This document shows, piece after piece, positions 39,058 through 49,165 of a stretch of 64,000 nucleotides of DNA (within the stretch, counting starts at the first letter, position 1; every line of letters starts with the position of its first letter). The notes beneath the pieces were generated by a model. It searched no databases. It saw only the letters and a program-made list of their open reading frames with translations, and had not been told where the DNA came from. Origin of the DNA: Akkermansia muciniphila (GTDB lineage: Bacteria; Verrucomicrobiota; Verrucomicrobiia; Verrucomicrobiales; Akkermansiaceae); NCBI GenBank assembly GCA_945901795.1, contig CAMDLP010000009.1, positions 1 to 64,000 on the forward strand. Reading direction: 5' to 3'. A program made the translations under genes and the position numbers.

Positions 39058-39696
39058 ATGAGCGAACCATCCCTGCCAACTTCACAATCATCCACCGCCA
39101 AACAATCCGGACTCTTCATCGTCATCGAGGGCATCGACGGCACCGGTAAATCCACCCAGGCAAAACGCCTCGGCGAGTGGCTCGCCTCGCAAGGCCGCGA
39201 GGTGGTGCTCAGCCGCGAACCGACCGCCGGACCGTGGGGAAAAAAAGTCCGCGAGTCGGCCGCGACCGGCCGCCTGTCGCCGGAGGAGGAGCTGCAATAT
39301 TTCCTCAACGACCGCCGCCAGCATGTCGAGGAGCTCATCGCGCCATCGCTCGCCGCCGGCAAGGTCGTGATCCTCGACCGCTACTATTTCTCGACGATGG
39401 CCTATCAAGGAGCCCGCGGATTCGACCCGGCGGAAATCCGACGGAAGAACGAGGAGTTCGCACCGGTTCCGGATTTGCTGCTGATCATGGATCTCGATGT
39501 GGACTCCGCACTTGAACGCATCGGCGCGCGCGGCGACACAGCCAACGAGTTTGAAAAACGCGAGAACCTGGAGCGCTGCCGGGAAATTTTCCTCTCGCTC
39601 AAGGACGAGGGTTTCGTCCGGGTGATCGACACCCGCGGCACGCTCGACGAGGTCGCGGCGCGGGTTCGGGAGGCGGTCGGCAGTCACTTGGTTTAG
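39058..39696 (+). CDS. tmk: Thymidylate kinase
   Basis: FIVIEGIDGTGKSTQAKRLGEWL, DRYYFSTMAYQGA. Confidence 0.95.
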   Translation: MSEPSLPTSQSSTAKQSGLFIVIEGIDGTGKSTQAKRLGEWLASQGREVVLSREPTAGPWGKKVRESAATGRLSPEEELQYFLNDRRQHVEELIAPSLAAGKVVILDRYYFSTMAYQGARGFDPAEIRRKNEEFAPVPDLLLIMDLDVDSALERIGARGDTANEFEKRENLERCREIFLSLKDEGFVRVIDTRGTLDEVAARVREAVGSHLV

Positions 39697-39768
39697 CGAA
39701 ATCTTCCAATGGCCGGGGAAGCGTGCTAACTTGCTATTCCTCTATTCCCCCAGCCATTAAATACCCGG

Positions 39769-40045
39769 CTCTTCAGCAGAATCTGTGGGTGAACTTTGGC
39801 TCGAGTAGATCTCCAAGTGTATGATATAGAAAGGTTTGTAGAAGATCGAAACTGCGGTAGCCGTAAGCTTTTCTCATGCACAGGTTGATCCGCAGGTTGA
39901 GGCCCTCGACAATTCCGCTGTTATAGAGTTTGCCGGCCTTGAAGTAGTTCATCAGCAGGTCCTCGTGGTTGCGCAGTGTGCCGACAAACTTCTTCATGGG
40001 GGCGAGTTTGCTCCGCATAGCGCGGGTGCACCATTTCCTGCCCGA
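39769..40045 (-). mobile_element. Truncated ISL3-family element (transposase C-terminus plus one terminus)
   Basis: WCTRAMRSKLAPMKKFVGTLRNHEDLLMNYFKAGKLYNSGIVEGLNLRINLCMRKAYGYRSF; ggctcttcagcagaatctgtgggtg end. Confidence 0.75.
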
Positions 40046-40215
40046 TGTCACAAAGCGCGAAGCCGCGTTGATTGAGTTTGAATATGCCACGGAATACCGC
40101 CGCGACCATCCGCTGGTCACGATGCTCGGGACCGAACTCGGGTTGACCGAACTCGGGTTGACCGAAGAGCAAATCGACGGCGCATTCGTAGCGGCCACCA
40201 ACCTGTAATCCAACC

Positions 40216-40410
40216 ATGCGCGCACCGATCAACATCGACCTCGACTACGTCATGAAAGCCTTCGTCGGCATCGCCTCGCCGGTGTTGGGCGTCATCACGT
40301 CATACCAGGAGCAGATCGAATGGCACCTGCGCGTCGCTTCATTGGTCGTCGGTTTGGCGGTCGGTGTCATGTCGCTCGTGAGCATGCTCAAAAAACTTCG
40401 CCGTCGTTGA
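40216..40410 (+). CDS. Small holin-like membrane protein (prophage remnant)
   Basis: MKAFVGIASPVLGVITSYQEQIEWHLRVASLVVGLAVGVMSLVSMLKKLRRR. Confidence 0.45.
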   Translation: MRAPINIDLDYVMKAFVGIASPVLGVITSYQEQIEWHLRVASLVVGLAVGVMSLVSMLKKLRRR

Positions 40411-40427
40411 CACCACCCCGGTTTACC

Positions 40428-40619
40428 ATGAAAGCACTCAAATACCTCAGCTTCGTCGGAAAAATCGCCGGACTTGTCTCAGCTCTGAACGTCATCCCAT
40501 TCGTGGACCCGAAGGTCGGCGTGATCGTTTTCGCCGCTGCCTCGATCCTCAAGGACGCCGTGAACCGCATCGGTGACCTGCTCGACGACGGTCAGCCCAA
40601 CCAGAGCTTCAAGGCCTGA
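40428..40619 (+). CDS. Small holin-like/phage-associated membrane protein
   Basis: MKALKYLSFVGKIAGLVSALNVIPFVDPKVGVIVFAAASILKDAVNRIGDLLDDG. Confidence 0.4.
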   Translation: MKALKYLSFVGKIAGLVSALNVIPFVDPKVGVIVFAAASILKDAVNRIGDLLDDGQPNQSFKA

Positions 40620-40636
40620 CCGGGACGGCACAATTG

Positions 40637-40705
40637 CTGCTAGGAATTTGCTTTCCCAGTGAAGGCCGTTGAAAGAGCCATTGGCCGGACCGGAGGGCGG
40701 GGAAA
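40637..40705 (+). repeat. ~70-bp imperfect direct repeat, copy A
   Basis: ctgctaggaatttgctttcccagtgaaggccgttgaaagagccattggccggaccggagggcggggaaa. Confidence 0.85.
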
Positions 40706-40727
40706 AAATCCGCCCGACTCTAAAAAA

Positions 40728-41420
40728 TTAGCGTAGCTCGAATTCAAGGTTGCGCACATCACGCTCTATTGAATCTAGCTTCCAATCACGCTTTATTGAA
40801 TCTAGCTCCCGATCCCAATCACGTGATCTTTGTGCTTCAAGTGCTTCTTGGTCTGACAGCATCTGCTGCATAGCTCCGGCCTCTTGTGTTTTACCAGCGG
40901 CAAGATAGGCAGCGATATTCATTCTGGTCGCTTCTTTGTGCGCTCTAGAATCATACTCTCCTTCTTCGATAGCCTTTTTTCTTACCTCTACCTGTTTTTT
41001 AATGGTGTGGTAATTCGAATCCAGCGTACGTGGCAGCTGTGGCAATTCCTCGATCCATTTTTTCTTTACATCTTCAGCGGTAACGAGCCTCACCTCAGCC
41101 TTTTGATTCGCTCGCGTGGCTTCTGCGGGAATATCAATCCCCGGTATCTTTCCTTGCAACTGCTGGTCTACACTCTGTGCCATCAGCATAGGCCATTGAG
41201 GGTTTTCAAAAAATTTCGTATCCGTTTTTTGCAAATTGCTATAATCAGCTAAAAACTGTTTATTGAAAGCTGTACCTGCTTTCGCCAAGTCAGGGTATGT
41301 TCTGATTGCCTGAGCTTTCCACTCTTCAACCGTTTTTTGAGCAGAAGCGTGAGCAGTCATAAAAAACAGCCCAGTTAAAGCCAATAGTATGGCAACGCTA
41401 TTTTGAGGGAACCGAAAAAT
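40728..41420 (-). CDS. AT-rich hypothetical, probably secreted protein (ORF open to 41546; start uncertain)
   Basis: SVAILLALTGLFFMTAHASAQ signal-like leader then charged helical protein; composition differs from surroundings. Confidence 0.6.
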   Translation of the reverse strand: MFRFPQNSVAILLALTGLFFMTAHASAQKTVEEWKAQAIRTYPDLAKAGTAFNKQFLADYSNLQKTDTKFFENPQWPMLMAQSVDQQLQGKIPGIDIPAEATRANQKAEVRLVTAEDVKKKWIEELPQLPRTLDSNYHTIKKQVEVRKKAIEEGEYDSRAHKEATRMNIAAYLAAGKTQEAGAMQQMLSDQEALEAQRSRDWDRELDSIKRDWKLDSIERDVRNLEFELR

Positions 41421-41424
41421 TTGA

Positions 41425-41494
41425 CTGCTAGGAATTCGCTTTTGGGGTGATGGCCGTTGAAAGAGCCAATGGGACGGGCAGGAGGGCGGGGAAA
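41425..41494 (+). repeat. ~70-bp imperfect direct repeat, copy B
   Basis: ctgctaggaattcgcttttggggtgatggccgttgaaagagccaatgggacgggcaggagggcggggaaa. Confidence 0.85.
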
Positions 41495-41576
41495 TGAGGG
41501 TTGGGGATTTCACTGCTGTTTCTATTTGCGGGAGCCTATCTCTCAAAGCCGCTCGGTCAAGAATTTTTTCATGCCG

Positions 41577-43137
41577 TGTCGGCGCTGGTTCAAAACTGGA
41601 TTTTTCGCCGGAGCAAAACTAGACAGATTTCAACGTGAAATGGCGCCGCCTCAGGGGCCAGGTTAACTTTGGTGAATGATCGAGAACCCAGAGCTTGCGA
41701 AACGGGTGGAAAAGCACGGTGACCACCTTGCGGGAAGTGGGTGCGATCTCATAACTCTGGCCGTCGAATTCGATGTAGGGGCCGGTGTGAACCTTGCGTG
41801 TTGCTCGCAGGGAGAAGTGAAGATCTAGCAGGGTTGACGCAGGTGCGGGACTCAGGCGAGCCGTGCGTTTGAGCAACTGCTCGTCCCAAACTTCGGACGG
41901 GATCCTGCCGGTGGTGCGCTGGATTTTACTGCTTTGGCGTAGGATTTCCATCTGAAGGATTGAATCGGCTGATTTCCAGTCGCTGACTTCGGCGTGGGCC
42001 ATCAGGGTGACGAGGCGGTTTTGGAAGGTTTGAAAGGCGCGCTCGATTTTGCCTTTGGCTTGGGGCGTTGGAGCCACGAGTTGCGCGACGTGCAGCGCCC
42101 GCAAGGCACGCTGGAACTCGCTGCGCGGATCGGCGTGATGATTGCTGGAACTTGGTCCGAAGAGGCTCAGGGCGTCGGTATAGATCGCCTCCGGCAGGCC
42201 GTGACGCTCGAAAGCCTCGCGGAAGTGCATGAAGTGGTTCCAGGTGGTGTCACGCTCGACGAAGCGGCCCGCGACAAACACGCCCGAGCAATCATCGACG
42301 GTGAGCAGCAAGGTTTGTTTTTGCGGAGCCGGCCACCACTGGTGGATCGAACTGTCATGCTGCAAAAGTTCGCCGACGTGGGCACGGCGGAAGCGCCGGT
42401 AGGTGCGCTTCTTGGGCGTGGGCGTGGGAACCAGGTGCGAGAGGTTGGTTTTGACGTAGGTTTGGACAGTGGCGCGGGCCCGCTTGAAGTTGCACAGCCG
42501 GTCCATCTCGTCGGCGACGAGTTGATAGTTAGGTGGACTTTGCACGGGCAGGAAGCCCTTGAGAAAATCGACGACTTCGGGCGGCCAGTCCTCACGCCGG
42601 TCGCCTCCGCTGGCCTTGGGCTGATAGTCGGGCTTGTCCTTGAGGTAGTCAGTGCGTAGCTGGTAGAGCCTTGCGCGGCTTACGCCCAGGCGGGCGGCGG
42701 CACTGGGCGCGTCCAGCGCACCGGAGTTGAAATCCTTGAGGATGTTGCGGATGAAGTCGGGCGGCAGGCGATGAATGAGTTGTTTCTTTGCACGCCGGGC
42801 AACATCGCCTCAATCGTGTGCCTTCGGCAATCCTCCACCATGGGGGCGCTGCCCCCAAACCCCCGGAGTTTTCCGCATTGGGCCAATGGGCATTTGGTGA
42901 GGAGTGTCGCGGACGGGGTAATCCGTGCCGCGACACCGAGGCCATAGCCCCTTTGGCAACGCCCGCCGCTCCGGTTGCCCTCCGGCAGAGCCGTACCCTG
43001 CGGACGACGCTCAATACTCACTTCGCATCCGCTCGATACCAGTCACTTACGGCGCAATCCCCCAGAAATCCAGTTTTGCTCCGTCGCCGGTGTCTAGTTT
43101 TGAACCGTCTCTGTCTAGTTTTGCTCCGGCCCCGACA
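41577..43137 (-). mobile_element. Insertion sequence, candidate IS1202/ISNCY-type, TGTCGG...CCGACA ends, 16-bp flanking direct repeats
   Basis: gaattttttcatgccg at 41561-41576 and 43138-43153 exactly abut tgtcggcgctgg and ggccccgaca; several subterminal tagttttgctccgg-type repeats. Confidence 0.8.
41619..42809 (-). CDS. DDE (rve) transposase with N-terminal HTH; start codon unresolved
   Basis: LDAPSAAARLGVSRARLYQLRTDYLKDKP HTH; HDSSIHQWW, VDDCSGVFVAGRF, APTPQAKGKIERAFQTFQNRL. Confidence 0.85.
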   Translation of the reverse strand, partial: GDVARRAKKQLIHRLPPDFIRNILKDFNSGALDAPSAAARLGVSRARLYQLRTDYLKDKPDYQPKASGGDRREDWPPEVVDFLKGFLPVQSPPNYQLVADEMDRLCNFKRARATVQTYVKTNLSHLVPTPTPKKRTYRRFRRAHVGELLQHDSSIHQWWPAPQKQTLLLTVDDCSGVFVAGRFVERDTTWNHFMHFREAFERHGLPEAIYTDALSLFGPSSSNHHADPRSEFQRALRALHVAQLVAPTPQAKGKIERAFQTFQNRLVTLMAHAEVSDWKSADSILQMEILRQSSKIQRTTGRIPSEVWDEQLLKRTARLSPAPASTLLDLHFSLRATRKVHTGPYIEFDGQSYEIAPTSRKVVTVLFHPFRKLWVLDHSPKLTWPLRRRHFTLKSV

Positions 43138-43314
43138 GAATTTTTTCATGCCGGTGGTTTGACGGATGAAGGGACTTCATCCCCAGCCTCGGATTTAGCG
43201 TTGGGTGCCGCGTAGGAGCACGTTCCGGCCGCACAAGGGATGGCTATATCCCCTCCCCTCTCGAAGCCATTCCGCGTCCGTTAGGCATCGTTGGCGCGCG
43301 GATTGAACAGGCGG

Positions 43315-44694
43315 TCAGCTTTCCTCCGAATCAGGCAGGGTGACGATCCTCGCCCGGTGATCCCACTGGTAGGTGTTTTCCCACTGTCCCCCCTTCGGCA
43401 GGATGCCGAACCACTCGTCAGCTTGATCTTCGGTGGCCAGTTCCCGGTAGTTCTTGAAGATGACCGACGGCGAGTTGCCGGCCTCAAGCGCCACCTGGTC
43501 AGCACTCTTCACCGTGGCGATGCGGTAGCTGATGTAAGAGTGGCGCAGCACGTTGCGCGGCCATTCCAGTTTCAAGGCACGGGCAAGCGCGGTCGTCTCC
43601 CGGTGCAGCAGTGTGGTGCGAACCACCTTCCCCTTGCGCGGCAGCGGCTCGATCCACGCCCGCAGGTTGTCGGAGATCGGGATGATGCGGCGGGATGCCG
43701 TTTTTGCCTGCCCCGCCCGAAGCTCAATGATGCCACGGTCCAAATCGAAGGCGGACCAGCTCAGTCGGTTCAGCTCGGCCATGCGGATGCCAGCGAACGC
43801 CCCGATGGCGAGGATGGGAATCAGATGCGGCGGGGCGACGTGCAGGATTTTTTCCATCTGCTTCGGCGTGAACACCGAAACATCGTCGTCATTCTTGATC
43901 TTCACCTTCTTGAGTTGCTCCGGTGCCGTCATCTGTTCGGCGGGCAGGCAGTTTTGCGAGCGACCGTAGGAAAACAGCACCTTCACACAGACCAGCATCG
44001 AATTGCGCGAACTGGACGACACCTTGAAACCTCGCAGCCAAGCGTCGATGTCCGAGGAGCTCACGCCGAGGATCTCGCCCGGAAAGGCATCGGCGAAGCG
44101 ATTCAGGATCGTCTTGAGTTGGGACACGTAGGTCTTGCTGGCCCCGTCCTGCTCGCGGGCGACGATGAGTTCCGCCACCAGTTCCGGCAGGCTCATGCGC
44201 CGGGTGAGCGGCTTGAAGAACTTCCGGTAATCGGTCGCCATGGACGTGAGGGACTCGCTCTCCGCCAACTTGCGAGCCTGGACGTAATCCTCCACGGCGG
44301 CGACCAGCGGGAGTTTGAGTTCACCCAGCAGTTCAACCGCTTTGGCGTAGTTGTCGCGCTCGTGCGGTTTCAGGTCGGTGACGTGCTGCATGCCGCTCTG
44401 AATTCGCTGCGCCACGAACAGCGCCTCCTTTTTGGCAGCGGCGAGGTCAGGAAACGCTTTGCGAATCCGTTTGCCATCCCGGTAATGGGCGATGAAGTAG
44501 CGCTTCCGGCCCTTCGATTCCGACAGGTAAATGGGCACGGACGCCGATCCGAATTTCACCGTGGCAGTGGGTCCAGCCTTTCTGCCGTTCCGAGAAGGGG
44601 AGTTCTGGATGCCCTTGTCGTTTGTCACCATTTTGTCACCAGCCGCGTTCATGACGCTGGAAAAGGTGTCAACCTGGACCAAATCCGCCTTCAT
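43315..44694 (-). CDS. Tyrosine-type site-specific integrase
   Basis: GAFAGIRMAELNRLSW, RNVLRHSYISYR, FKNYRELA catalytic signature; adjacent to tRNA-Lys. Confidence 0.92.
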   Translation of the reverse strand: MKADLVQVDTFSSVMNAAGDKMVTNDKGIQNSPSRNGRKAGPTATVKFGSASVPIYLSESKGRKRYFIAHYRDGKRIRKAFPDLAAAKKEALFVAQRIQSGMQHVTDLKPHERDNYAKAVELLGELKLPLVAAVEDYVQARKLAESESLTSMATDYRKFFKPLTRRMSLPELVAELIVAREQDGASKTYVSQLKTILNRFADAFPGEILGVSSSDIDAWLRGFKVSSSSRNSMLVCVKVLFSYGRSQNCLPAEQMTAPEQLKKVKIKNDDDVSVFTPKQMEKILHVAPPHLIPILAIGAFAGIRMAELNRLSWSAFDLDRGIIELRAGQAKTASRRIIPISDNLRAWIEPLPRKGKVVRTTLLHRETTALARALKLEWPRNVLRHSYISYRIATVKSADQVALEAGNSPSVIFKNYRELATEDQADEWFGILPKGGQWENTYQWDHRARIVTLPDSEES

Positions 44695-44726
44695 AACCCC
44701 TTGGGGGTGAGGCGTTTAAAAAGAAG

Positions 44727-44799
<73 letters not shown>

Positions 44800-44974
44800 G
44801 TTATACTTTATCGATGTCGCCGGCATTCCCGGAGGTTTGCTGGCTTGGCGACGCCGGAGGTTTAGCAAGTCTCGCGGTGAGGGCAACGGTAAAATTTGGC
44901 GGATTCGCGCATTATTTTCATCGCGACAATGTCATGGACAAACGGGCGCTTTGGCACAACACAGCGACCGGCCC

Positions 44975-46312
44975 ATGCATCTTTTTCACGAATCCCGTCT
45001 CACGCTGCGGCTGGCGTTGCCGCTGATGATCGGGCAGCTCAGCCAGATGCTGATGGGCGTGGTGGATAGCCTGATGGTCGGGCATTTGGGGGTGACGGAT
45101 CTCGCGGCGCTGACCTTCGCGAACTCGCTGTTTCACGTGCCGTTCGTGTTCGGGATCGGCTTGCTGACGGGGATTTCCGTTTTCACGTCGAACTCGCGCG
45201 GGTCGGATGACGCCCCGGGTGCTCGCGGGAGCTGCCGCCACGGGCTCTATCTGGCAACGGCGCTGGGATTGGTGCTGTTCGGGATTTCCTGGCTCGTTTC
45301 GATGAACCTCGATTTCTTCGGCCAGCCCGCCGCGGTGGCCTTACGGACGACGGTGTTTTTTCAAATCATCATGGCCTCGGTGATTCCGGCGCTGGCGTCG
45401 ATCGCGTTGAAAAATCATGCGGACGCGCTGAATCGCCCGTGGCCGCCGTTCTGGATTTTCCTCGGCGGCGTGGGGCTGAATGTCGGGCTGAACTGGGTGA
45501 TGATTCATGGCAATTTAGGCTGTCCGGCTCTCGGATTCGAGGGCGCGGCTTGGGCGACGCTGATTTCCCGGACCGCGATTCTGCTGGCGATGTTTTGGTG
45601 GCTGATGCGGGCGAAGGGCTTGCGCGAATGGGTGCCTCACCGCTGGTTCCGCGCGCCGGATTTCAGCGATCTCCGGCGTCTGCTTTCGGTCGGGCTGCCA
45701 GCGAGCATCCAGATGATTTTTGAGGTTTCCGCGTTCTCGCTGGCCGGGCTGATCATGGGGCGCTTCGGGCCGGACGCGATGGCGGCCCATCAGATCGCGA
45801 TCACGCTCGCGGCCACCGCGTTCATGATTCCGCTCGGGCTTTCGATGGCGCTCACCGTCCGGATCGGCGAGGCCCATGGCGCGGGCGAAATGAAACGGCT
45901 GCGCCCGATCGCGATCTCGGGCTGGTTGCTCAGCGGTGGCTGGTCGCTCGTCGCGGCGGCTTGTTTCCTGATTTTCGGGAAATCCCTCGCATCGCTTTTC
46001 ATCGACGCGCCTGCAGTGGTCGCGCTGGCGGCTTCACTGTTAGTGATCGTCGGGGTTTTCCAACTGGTTGACAGTCTGCAAGTCGTATCATCGGCGATGC
46101 TGCGCGGCCTGCATGACGCGCGGGTGCCGGCGGTGATGGGGTTTGCGTCGTATTGGCTCGTCGGGCTGCCGGTCGGCGCGGGGTTGGCGTTCGGTCTGGG
46201 GCTCGGAGCGACCGGCGTCTGGTGGGGGCTGGCGGCGGGGCTGTTCGTGGCCTGCGTCACCTTGAGTCCGCGCCTGTGGCGGAGCACGGGCAAGGCCAGG
46301 CAACGCGCTTGA
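44975..46312 (+). CDS. MATE family efflux transporter
   Basis: LALPLMIGQLSQMLMGVVDSLMVGHLG; 12 TM. Confidence 0.92.
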   Translation: MHLFHESRLTLRLALPLMIGQLSQMLMGVVDSLMVGHLGVTDLAALTFANSLFHVPFVFGIGLLTGISVFTSNSRGSDDAPGARGSCRHGLYLATALGLVLFGISWLVSMNLDFFGQPAAVALRTTVFFQIIMASVIPALASIALKNHADALNRPWPPFWIFLGGVGLNVGLNWVMIHGNLGCPALGFEGAAWATLISRTAILLAMFWWLMRAKGLREWVPHRWFRAPDFSDLRRLLSVGLPASIQMIFEVSAFSLAGLIMGRFGPDAMAAHQIAITLAATAFMIPLGLSMALTVRIGEAHGAGEMKRLRPIAISGWLLSGGWSLVAAACFLIFGKSLASLFIDAPAVVALAASLLVIVGVFQLVDSLQVVSSAMLRGLHDARVPAVMGFASYWLVGLPVGAGLAFGLGLGATGVWWGLAAGLFVACVTLSPRLWRSTGKARQRA

Positions 46313-46460
46313 TGGAGTTAGGCGGTCAAAAGCGCGCCGTCATCCGCGAATTCCGTCATTCCCTCTACCGATTTCACTTCCGGCGGACTCTCCCCTTGAA
46401 AACCCATCCATCCCTGTTTATTCCTCGCCGGGCCTGCGCAGCAGCCTGTTCCTTATCGCC

Positions 46461-47141
46461 ATGAATGCCCTTACCCGTTGCCTCGAAACTTACTGGTCCT
46501 CCTCCATCGGGAAAAAGCTCATCGTCGCCATCACCGGCTTGGTTCTGGTCGTTTTCCTGGCGGGCCACCTTACCGGCAACCTCCTGATGTATGTCGGTCG
46601 CGAGGCGTTTAACGAATACGCCCATTTCCTCCACACCATGCTTCACGGTGCGGGCGTTTGGATCGCCCGGATCGGCTTGTTGGTGATGCTGGTGCTGCAT
46701 GTCGCGGCGACCATTTCCCTCACCCGCCAGAACCGCGCCGCCCGCCAGGCCTACGAGCACAAGGCGACGATCCAAGCCTCCAAATCCTCGCGGATCATGA
46801 TCGTTTCCGGTCTCACCATCCTCGCTTTCGTCGTCTTCCACATCCTCCACTACACCGTCCGGGTGGATGCGGATCTGGCCAAACTCGGAGCCACCGACCC
46901 CTTCGGGATGGTCGTCGTCGGCTTCCGTAATCCCCTCGTCGTGCTCTTTTACGTCATCTCCATGACGCTGCTCTGCTCCCACCTCTCCCACGGCGTCGCC
47001 TCGATCTTCCAAACGCTCGGCCTGCGTTCTAAGAAAGCGCAGGGGCTCATCCAGCAGTTCTCGCTCGCCCTCAGCCTCGCCATCTGGGCCGGGTTCATCT
47101 CCATCCCGATCTCGGTTCTCGCCGGTCTCATCAAGCTCTAA
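46461..47141 (+). CDS. sdhC: Succinate dehydrogenase cytochrome b subunit
   Basis: SSIGKKLIVAITGLVLVVFLAGHLTGNLL. Confidence 0.92.
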   Translation: MNALTRCLETYWSSSIGKKLIVAITGLVLVVFLAGHLTGNLLMYVGREAFNEYAHFLHTMLHGAGVWIARIGLLVMLVLHVAATISLTRQNRAARQAYEHKATIQASKSSRIMIVSGLTILAFVVFHILHYTVRVDADLAKLGATDPFGMVVVGFRNPLVVLFYVISMTLLCSHLSHGVASIFQTLGLRSKKAQGLIQQFSLALSLAIWAGFISIPISVLAGLIKL

Positions 47142-47153
47142 CTTCATTGCACC

Positions 47154-49130
47154 ATGTCCATCGTCCTCGACAGCAAAATCCCGTCCGGCCCGCTTGATCA
47201 GAAATGGTCCAAGCACAAGATGGACTCCAAGCTCATCAACCCGGCGAACAAGCGGAAATTCACCGTGATCATCGTCGGCTCCGGCCTCGCCGGTGGTTCC
47301 GCCGCCGCCTCGCTTGCGGAGATGGGCTATCAGGTGAAGTGCTTCTGCTACCAAGACAGCCCGCGCCGCGCCCACTCGATCGCCGCGCAGGGCGGCATCA
47401 ACGCCGCCAAGAACTACCAGAACGACGGCGACTCCGTGCGCCGTCTGTTCTACGACACCATCAAGGGCGGCGACTTCCGCGCCCGCGAAGGCAACGTCTA
47501 TCGGCTCGCCGAGGTTTCCAACTCCATCATCGACCAATGCGTCGCGCAGGGCGTGCCCTTCGCCCGCGAATACGGCGGCCTGCTCGACAACCGCTCGTTC
47601 GGCGGTTCGCAGGTGTCCCGCACCTTCTACGCCCGTGGCCAGACCGGCCAACAGCTTCTCATCGGTTGCTATCAGGCACTTGAAAAGGAAATCCACAAGG
47701 GCGGCGTGAAGATGTATCCGCGCACCGAGATGCTCGACCTCGTGCTCGTCAACGGCCACGCCAAGGGCATCGTCGTCCGCGACCTCAACACCGGCGCGAT
47801 CTCGACCCACGCCGCGGATGCGGTCATCCTCGCCACCGGCGGCTACGGCAACGTCTTCTTCCTCTCCACCAACGCGATGGGCTGCAACGTCACCGGGGCC
47901 TGGCGCGCCGCCCGCCGCGGAGCGTATTTTGCCAATCCCTGCTACACCCAGATCCACCCGACCTGCATTCCTGTTAGCGGCGACTATCAGTCCAAGCTCA
48001 CCCTGATGTCCGAGTCGCTCCGCAACGACGGCCGCATCTGGGCTCCCAAATCCAAGGAGATCGCCGCGAAAATCCGCGCCAAACAGCTCAACCCCAACGA
48101 CGTCCCCGAGGACGACCGCGACTACTTCCTGGAGCGGAAATACCCGTCCTTCGGCAACCTCGCGCCGCGCGACATTTCCTCCCGCGCCGCCAAGGAGGCC
48201 TGCGATGAAGGCCGCGGAATCGCCCCGACCGGACTCGGCGTCTATCTGGATTTCCGCGACGCCACCAAGCGCCTCGGCGAGGCCACCATCCGCGCCCGCT
48301 ACGGCAACCTCTTCCAGATGTATGAGAAAATCGCCGGCGAGGATCCTTACAAGCTGCCGATGATGATCTATCCGGCTGTCCACTACACCATGGGCGGCCT
48401 GTGGGTGGACTACAACCTGATGTCCAACATCCCCGGCCTGCACGTGCTCGGCGAGGCGAATTTCTCCGACCACGGTGCGAACCGCCTCGGCGCATCCGCG
48501 CTGATGCAAGGTCTGGCAGACGGTTACTTCGTCATCCCGACGACCATCGCCAACTACCTCGTCACCCAGAAACCCGGCACCGTCACCACCGACATGCCCG
48601 AGTTCAAACAGACCGAGGCGGAGACCCGCGAGCGAGTCAACAAGCTGCTTTCCATCCAAGGCAAGCGCACCGTGGATTCCTTCCACCGCGAGCTCGGCCT
48701 CACCATGTGGGACAAGTGCGGCATGGCCCGCTCCCGCGAGGGACTCACCGAGGCGCTAGAAAAAATCCCGCAGATCCGCGAGGAATTCTGGCAGAACGTC
48801 CTCATCCCCGGCTCCGGCGACAACGCCAACATGGAGCTCGAAAAAGCCGGCCGTGTCGCCGACTTCCTCGAATTCGGCGAGGTCATGTGCCACGACGCGC
48901 TCGACCGCGAGGAATCCTGCGGCGGCCACTTCCGCACCGAGCACCAGTTCTTTGAAAACAGCCCGGAAGTCATCGCCGGCAGCACCCAGGCCGGCGAGGC
49001 CAAGCGCGACGACGAGCATTTCTCGCACGTCTCCGCCTGGGAATACAACGGCGAAGGCAAGGCCCCGACTCTCCACAAGGAGTCCCTCGTTTACGAGGAA
49101 GTGCACATCTCCATCCGCAGCTACGCGTAA
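47154..49130 (+). CDS. sdhA: Succinate dehydrogenase/fumarate reductase flavoprotein subunit
   Basis: [37 protein letters not shown]. Confidence 0.95.
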   Translation: MSIVLDSKIPSGPLDQKWSKHKMDSKLINPANKRKFTVIIVGSGLAGGSAAASLAEMGYQVKCFCYQDSPRRAHSIAAQGGINAAKNYQNDGDSVRRLFYDTIKGGDFRAREGNVYRLAEVSNSIIDQCVAQGVPFAREYGGLLDNRSFGGSQVSRTFYARGQTGQQLLIGCYQALEKEIHKGGVKMYPRTEMLDLVLVNGHAKGIVVRDLNTGAISTHAADAVILATGGYGNVFFLSTNAMGCNVTGAWRAARRGAYFANPCYTQIHPTCIPVSGDYQSKLTLMSESLRNDGRIWAPKSKEIAAKIRAKQLNPNDVPEDDRDYFLERKYPSFGNLAPRDISSRAAKEACDEGRGIAPTGLGVYLDFRDATKRLGEATIRARYGNLFQMYEKIAGEDPYKLPMMIYPAVHYTMGGLWVDYNLMSNIPGLHVLGEANFSDHGANRLGASALMQGLADGYFVIPTTIANYLVTQKPGTVTTDMPEFKQTEAETRERVNKLLSIQGKRTVDSFHRELGLTMWDKCGMARSREGLTEALEKIPQIREEFWQNVLIPGSGDNANMELEKAGRVADFLEFGEVMCHDALDREESCGGHFRTEHQFFENSPEVIAGSTQAGEAKRDDEHFSHVSAWEYNGEGKAPTLHKESLVYEEVHISIRSYA

Positions 49131-49165
49131 ACGGGCAAGCGGCTAAGCGCCGGATGGCGCTGGCC

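Noticed and set aside
40128-40170. Short tandem ctcgggttgaccgaa repeat considered as CRISPR-like
   Set aside because: Two adjacent 15-bp copies without spacers inside a coding fragment; simple tandem duplication.
46374-48686. 770-aa minus-strand ORF antisense to sdhC/sdhA
   Set aside because: Shadow ORF produced by high GC3 coding sequence; no recognisable domains, low-complexity G/V/E/D composition.
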